NCBI RefSeq assembly: GCF_022213955.1
Contig: NZ_JAKNTW010000001.1
Span: forward strand, 992,001 to 1,056,000
DNA: 64,000 nt
Reading direction: 5' to 3'
Origin: Dolomitihabitans soli
Lineage (GTDB): Bacteria > Actinomycetota > Actinomycetes > Streptosporangiales > Streptosporangiaceae
Made by a program: the position numbers and the translations under genes. Below are positions 61,034 through 64,000 of the stretch, one piece after another. The notes under the pieces are model-generated. The model ran no database searches, was not told the DNA's origin, and saw nothing but the letters and a program-made list of their open reading frames with translations. Numbering within the stretch: position 1 is the first letter of the stretch; each line of letters opens with the position of its first letter.

Positions 61034-61404
61034 CTCCCGATCGCCGCCAGGGCTTCGTCCAGCGAGTCGTAGAGCGGCAGGCGCTGCGCCAGGCCGGTGA
61101 CCCACATCACCTTCGTCTTCGCGTACTGCACGCCGACCAACGCGAACCCGCCCTGCGCCGCGGTGCTCACCTGCCACTGGTGCACGATCAGGCCCAGCGC
61201 CCGGGAGTCCATGAACGACACGCCCTCCAGGTCGAGGATCATGCCGGGACCCCGTTCCTCGACCGTTTCGGCGAGATACGTCGCGAACTGGTTCCTGGTC
61301 GTCGCGTCGAGGATGCCGTCCACCTTGACCACCACGAGCCCGCCCGCGAGCGTCGAGCTGAGGGTGAGTGCAGCGGATCTCTCTGGATTGTCTGACCTGC
61401 CCAC
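61030..61404 (-). CDS. STAS-domain anti-sigma factor antagonist (RsbV-type)
   Basis: 124 residues. STAS core D-G-I-L-D-A-T-T and L-E-G-V-S-F-M-D-S-R-A-L-G-L, with the phosphorylatable serine in M-D-S-R. The GTG at 61404 has GAGGAGG 6 bases upstream and is preferred; an ATG at 61428 has none. It is divergent from sigF and probably its positive regulator through the RsbW-type kinase. Confidence 0.86.
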   Translation of the reverse strand: MGRSDNPERSAALTLSSTLAGGLVVVKVDGILDATTRNQFATYLAETVEERGPGMILDLEGVSFMDSRALGLIVHQWQVSTAAQGGFALVGVQYAKTKVMWVTGLAQRLPLYDSLDEALAAIGS

Positions 61405-61646
61405 CGAGCGCCTCCTCGCCAATTCCATGGCGCATGGCGCCAGCCCCGCGTGATGGGCCAAGAGCAACCTTACTGACCTCTGGACGTTGGAAATACTCTC
61501 GCTCCCGGGGGAATAACCGAGCCGCAGCGGGGAATGCTGGGTGCCGAGGTCCAGCAGCGGGCCTCGTCTCGAACATCTGCGAGGCGGGCTGTCTGCGTGG
61601 GCTTTCCGTGGACGCCGCGCCTGCCACCCCATATCGAGGAGCGGCA

Positions 61647-62423
61647 ATGGCTGTCCAGGAGATTGCGCGCGATATCGACGACCTCACCGCCGAAGAACTT
61701 CTGGCGGAGGCGGCGAGCCCCGGCGTCGAGGAGTGCCGCAGGGAGCGCCTGCGTGAGCGCATAGTCGAGATGCACCGGCCGCTGGCCATGGAGATCGCCC
61801 GCCGCTACCGCTACCGCGGGGAGCCGCTGGAGGACCTGCTGCAGGCCGCGTACGTCGGCCTGATGAAGGCCGTCAACGGCTTCGACCCGTCCCTCGGCCA
61901 CGCCTTCAGAGGCTACGCGGTGGTCACGATGACCGGTGAGGTCAAGCGGCACTTCCGCGACCGCACCTGGGCCATCCGGGTACCCCGCCTCTACCAGGAA
62001 CGCCGTTCCGAGCTCAACCGCCTCGTCGCCGACCTCAGCCAGGAACTCCGCCGTTCCCCCACGGTCGCCGAGCTGGCCGCGAAGATGAACATCTCCGAGG
62101 AGGACGTCCTGCTCACGCTGGACGCCTCCGCCGCCTACAGCACCCTGTCGCTCGACGCCCCGCTGGGCGGGGACGACGACGCCGCGGCACTCGGAGACCT
62201 CATCCCGGAGGACGACGACGCGATGAGCGCCCTCGTCGACCGGGAAGCCGTGAAACCGCTCATCGACGGGCTTCCGCCGCGGGAGAAGAACATCCTGCTG
62301 CTACGGTTCTTCGGCAATATGACGCAGGCGGAGATCGCCGCCGAGTTCGACATTTCGCAGATGCACGTCTCCCGCATCCTGAGGAAGGTCCTCGACCGGC
62401 TTCGCGCGGAACTTGTCGCATGA
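61647..62423 (+). CDS. sigF: SigF/SigB-family alternative RNA polymerase sigma factor
   Basis: 258 residues. Region 2 (R-Y-R-Y-R-G-E-P-L-E-D-L-L-Q-A-A-Y-V-G-L, then F-R-G-Y-A-V-V-T-M-T-G-E-V-K-R-H-F-R-D), region 3 and region 4 (L-P-P-R-E-K-N-I-L-L-L-R-F-F-G-N-M-T-Q-A-E-I-A) are complete and typical of SigB/F/G proteins. The ATG at 61647 has GAGGAGCGGCA upstream. An RsbW-type kinase follows 163 bp later. It probably directs stress or development genes. Confidence 0.92.
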   Translation: MAVQEIARDIDDLTAEELLAEAASPGVEECRRERLRERIVEMHRPLAMEIARRYRYRGEPLEDLLQAAYVGLMKAVNGFDPSLGHAFRGYAVVTMTGEVKRHFRDRTWAIRVPRLYQERRSELNRLVADLSQELRRSPTVAELAAKMNISEEDVLLTLDASAAYSTLSLDAPLGGDDDAAALGDLIPEDDDAMSALVDREAVKPLIDGLPPREKNILLLRFFGNMTQAEIAAEFDISQMHVSRILRKVLDRLRAELVA

Positions 62424-62586
62424 TGCCGAGTAATTCAGCGGATACGGGGCACCCAACGGATTCAGGGCGCGCTGCGGCGGGAGACGCAGGGGCGCAGGGC
62501 ACATGAACGTTAGATGGATACGTGCGTGGACGGCTCCACCGCTGTCCACGCGGTGGCCACCGTGCCAGGTGGGAGGCGGTTACCGG

Positions 62587-63006
62587 GTGAACGAGGGCGC
62601 GGCTCCGCACGAACGGCTTCTTCCTGGTGCCGAGGCCAGAGAGCTCGCCTTCGGGTTGCCCGACCTCCCCGAGGTCCGCGACCACGCCGCCGGCTACGCC
62701 ACGCGCAACGGCATGCCCGACGCACTGGTCGGCGACTTCCTCGTCGCCGTGAACGAGGTCACCACCAACGCCGTCACCCACGGCGACGGCAAGGCGCAGA
62801 TCCGCCTGTTCGCCATGTCGGACCGCATCGTCGTCGAGGTCCACGACGAGGGCCACTGGCATCCCGCCGGCCCGCCTGGGAGAACCCCGCCCGCCGCCCA
62901 CGCCACCAGTGGCATGGGGCTGTGGGTGGCCAGACGGCTGGCCACCTCCATCACGTTCACCACCGGCCCCAGGGGAACCACCGTGACGATGGGGTTCGAG
63001 GTTTAG
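62587..63006 (+). CDS. RsbW-type anti-sigma factor serine kinase
   Basis: 139 residues, HATPase-c domain: N-box A-V-N-E-V-T-T-N-A-V-T-H-G, then V-H-D-E-G-H-W and the G-box G-M-G-L-W-V-A-R-R-L-A. It would bind SigF and phosphorylate the STAS antagonist. GTG start with GGGAGG upstream; an ATG at 62503 extends the frame by 28 codons. It is followed 41 bp later by whiB. Confidence 0.9.
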   Translation: MNEGAAPHERLLPGAEARELAFGLPDLPEVRDHAAGYATRNGMPDALVGDFLVAVNEVTTNAVTHGDGKAQIRLFAMSDRIVVEVHDEGHWHPAGPPGRTPPAAHATSGMGLWVARRLATSITFTTGPRGTTVTMGFEV

Positions 63007-63047
63007 CGACGGCGATCGGGGTTAGCAGCGTCTTCGTGAAGAGAGAA

Positions 63048-63284
63048 ATGAGCAGTTGGATAGAGAGAGCGGCGTGCATGGACGCCGATCCGGAGATCTT
63101 CTTCCCGATCGGGCCGGTTCCCGCCACCGAACAGCTCAGAGCGGTCCGCGCCATCTGCGGAGAGTGCCCCGTGCGGGGGCCCTGCCTGCGCTTCGCCCTG
63201 GAGACCGGCCAGGCAGCCGGGATCTGGGCCGGCACCACCGAACAGGAGCGCCGCGCCATGCGCGAGAAGGTCCTGCACGCCTGA
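63048..63284 (+). CDS. WhiB family iron-sulfur regulator
   Basis: 78 residues. Four cluster cysteines Cys10, Cys37, Cys40 and Cys46 (C-x26-C-x2-C-x5-C) and the G-I-W-A-G-T turn near residues 58-63 are present. WhiB proteins hold a [4Fe-4S] cluster and bind the primary sigma factor. Its length fits small WhiB paralogues. A basic E-R-R-A-M-R-E-K tail follows the turn. A GTG at 63036 would add 4 residues. Confidence 0.94.
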   Translation: MSSWIERAACMDADPEIFFPIGPVPATEQLRAVRAICGECPVRGPCLRFALETGQAAGIWAGTTEQERRAMREKVLHA

Positions 63285-63312
63285 CGCCCGCCGCCTTCGC
63301 CGGTGGCGCGAG

Positions 63313-63345
63313 GAAGGGGCCGCCCCGTGGGGGGACGGCCCCTTC
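63313..63345. terminator. Hairpin terminator after whiB
   Basis: GAAGGGGCCG pairs with CGGCCCCTTC, and an inner CCCC/GGGG pair extends the stem with one bulge. It lies between convergent genes. Confidence 0.8.
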
Positions 63346-63357
63346 TCGCGTGTGGTG

Positions 63358-63549
63358 TCAGCGCCGGGCACGGCTGCGGCCGCCGAAACTCCGGAAGCTA
63401 CTCGTACCGATGCCCGCCTGGTGCAGCGCGAGCAGCAACAGGCCGATCAGCATGAAGGTCATGCCGCTGATCCCGTCGCCGACTTGGATGTCCACCAGGT
63501 CGAATAACAGGCCGAGACCGAAGACGATGGCTGCGATGATCGCGAGCAT
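63358..63549 (-). CDS. Small two-helix membrane protein
   Basis: 63 residues with two transmembrane helices (about 2-22 and 28-45) and a basic Arg-rich C-terminus. No family recognised. It begins 3 bp after the stop of the upstream gene, with GAGGTGACCC as ribosome site, so the two are one operon. Confidence 0.75.
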   Translation of the reverse strand: MLAIIAAIVFGLGLLFDLVDIQVGDGISGMTFMLIGLLLLALHQAGIGTSSFRSFGGRSRARR

Positions 63550-63552
63550 GGG

Positions 63553-64000
63553 TCACCTCGTTCCGTGGTCGGACATCTGGAGCAGGCGCTCCAGCAGGGT
63601 TCGGTAGTCGCGTAGGGCCAGGCGGAGCTGCTCGGTGTCGGATTCTCCGCTGTTCTTCCAGGTGTCCTGCAACCGCCCGGTACGGGAGTTCAGCGCCTCG
63701 GTCATCGTCGTGACCACCTCGCCGAGCAGTTCGTCCGCGTGCTCGACCGCCGCGCGGGGATCGTCGACGAACGCCGCCTGCACGTCATGCCAGCGCCGCT
63801 GCACGTCCGCCACGTCGTGCGGGAAGAGGTCCTCGGCCGTCTCCCCGGGCACGCCGGTCGGGTGGACGGCGTCCGGTTCGACCTCCTTGCGGACTTCGCC
63901 GGGCGTGTCCTCGGGCAGCGCGCCGACGTCCTCGTCGAACGTGTCGCGCTCGCCGTACACGTCGTGGGAACGGACCGGGCCGGGACCGTTGTGGGGAGTG
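63553..64000 (-). CDS. Hypothetical protein, N-terminus cut by window edge
   Basis: The frame is open to the window edge (reading T-P-H-N-G-P-G-P-V-R-S-H-D before the GTG at 63960), so the true start is probably beyond 64000. The visible 149 codons have an acidic Pro-rich first half and a helical second half (Q-R-R-W-H-D-V-Q-A-A-F-V-D-D-P, then E-H-A-D-E-L-L-G). Actinobacterial proteins of this kind are common but uncharacterised; the family name is not known to me. A GTG start at 63960 is possible. Confidence 0.7.
   Translation of the reverse strand, partial: TPHNGPGPVRSHDVYGERDTFDEDVGALPEDTPGEVRKEVEPDAVHPTGVPGETAEDLFPHDVADVQRRWHDVQAAFVDDPRAAVEHADELLGEVVTTMTEALNSRTGRLQDTWKNSGESDTEQLRLALRDYRTLLERLLQMSDHGTR

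Noticed and set aside
61405-61646. SigB-type promoter for sigF (GTTG...GGGAAT)
   Set aside because: The spacing between the two halves (18 bases) is outside the usual 13-15, so I did not call it.
1-64000. CRISPR arrays, tRNA and rRNA genes
   Set aside because: No regularly spaced repeats and no tRNA cloverleaf or rRNA core sequence were found by eye. Faint tRNA genes could still be missed.

Overview
The window is about 70% G+C, with almost every third codon position G or C and many GTG and TTG starts. It carries a WhiB protein, a SigF/SigB-type sigma factor with partner-switching regulators, PucR regulators, MEDS-type anti-sigma proteins and a Streptomyces/Thermobifida-type secreted lipase-cutinase. 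This points to a filamentous actinobacterium. Streptosporangiaceae or a relative is my best guess, but the rank is inference. I see no rRNA, tRNA, CRISPR array or complete insertion sequence. Most of the window is chromosomal housekeeping and catabolism.

Layout. 1-3694: a partial MarR regulator, a cation diffusion facilitator, a phosphopantetheinyl transferase and an Xaa-Pro aminopeptidase. 3799-10021: a complete branched-chain amino acid-type ABC transporter (livF-G-H-M-K order) with a divergent PucR regulator. 10103-17323: a CBS-pair protein, a Pro/Thr-rich membrane protein, a large secreted subtilase, an ArsC-like reductase and a Tat-exported protein of unknown function. 17700-22657: a nik/dpp-type ABC transporter with a Nur-box-like site at its promoter. 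22719-24278: an Smr-domain gene followed by a small patch with a VOC-domain remnant and a methyltransferase; the 3' end of smr is repeated at the far side.

24279-28682: a divergently regulated (GntR/FCD) set of CoA transferase, HpcH-type CoA-ester lyase and TRAP-like permease, probably for uptake and CoA-dependent cleavage of an organic acid. 28774-36991: an amino-sugar regulon with an SSS symporter, nagA, a ceramidase-like protein with an acidic repeat, a SIS protein, a LacI regulator, a GlcNAc-2-epimerase-like protein and nagB. Two perfect LacI-type operators lie upstream of its two arms. 37272-42715: a MarR regulator with a palindromic operator, a CE1 esterase-FN3-FN3-CBM2 protein, azlCD with an XRE-cupin regulator, and a PET-hydrolase-type cutinase. 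42934-47138: PTS-dependent dihydroxyacetone kinase (dhaKLM), a cytochrome P450 and a PlsC acyltransferase.

47423-51665: an alcohol dehydrogenase remnant, then a short DUF4132-like protein and a 947-residue unrecognised protein with an in-frame 9-bp tandem repeat. 51752-55543: proline catabolism (PRODH, P5C dehydrogenase) with a divergent PucR regulator. 55605-64000: a GT4 glycosyltransferase and a dense stress-signalling block with a MEDS anti-sigma, two STAS proteins, a PAS-GAF-PP2C protein with altered metal ligands, a GAF-ANTAR protein, SigF, an RsbW-type kinase and a WhiB protein.

Starts were chosen by Shine-Dalgarno spacing and by translational coupling. Several operons join genes through 4-bp GTGA or TTGA overlaps.
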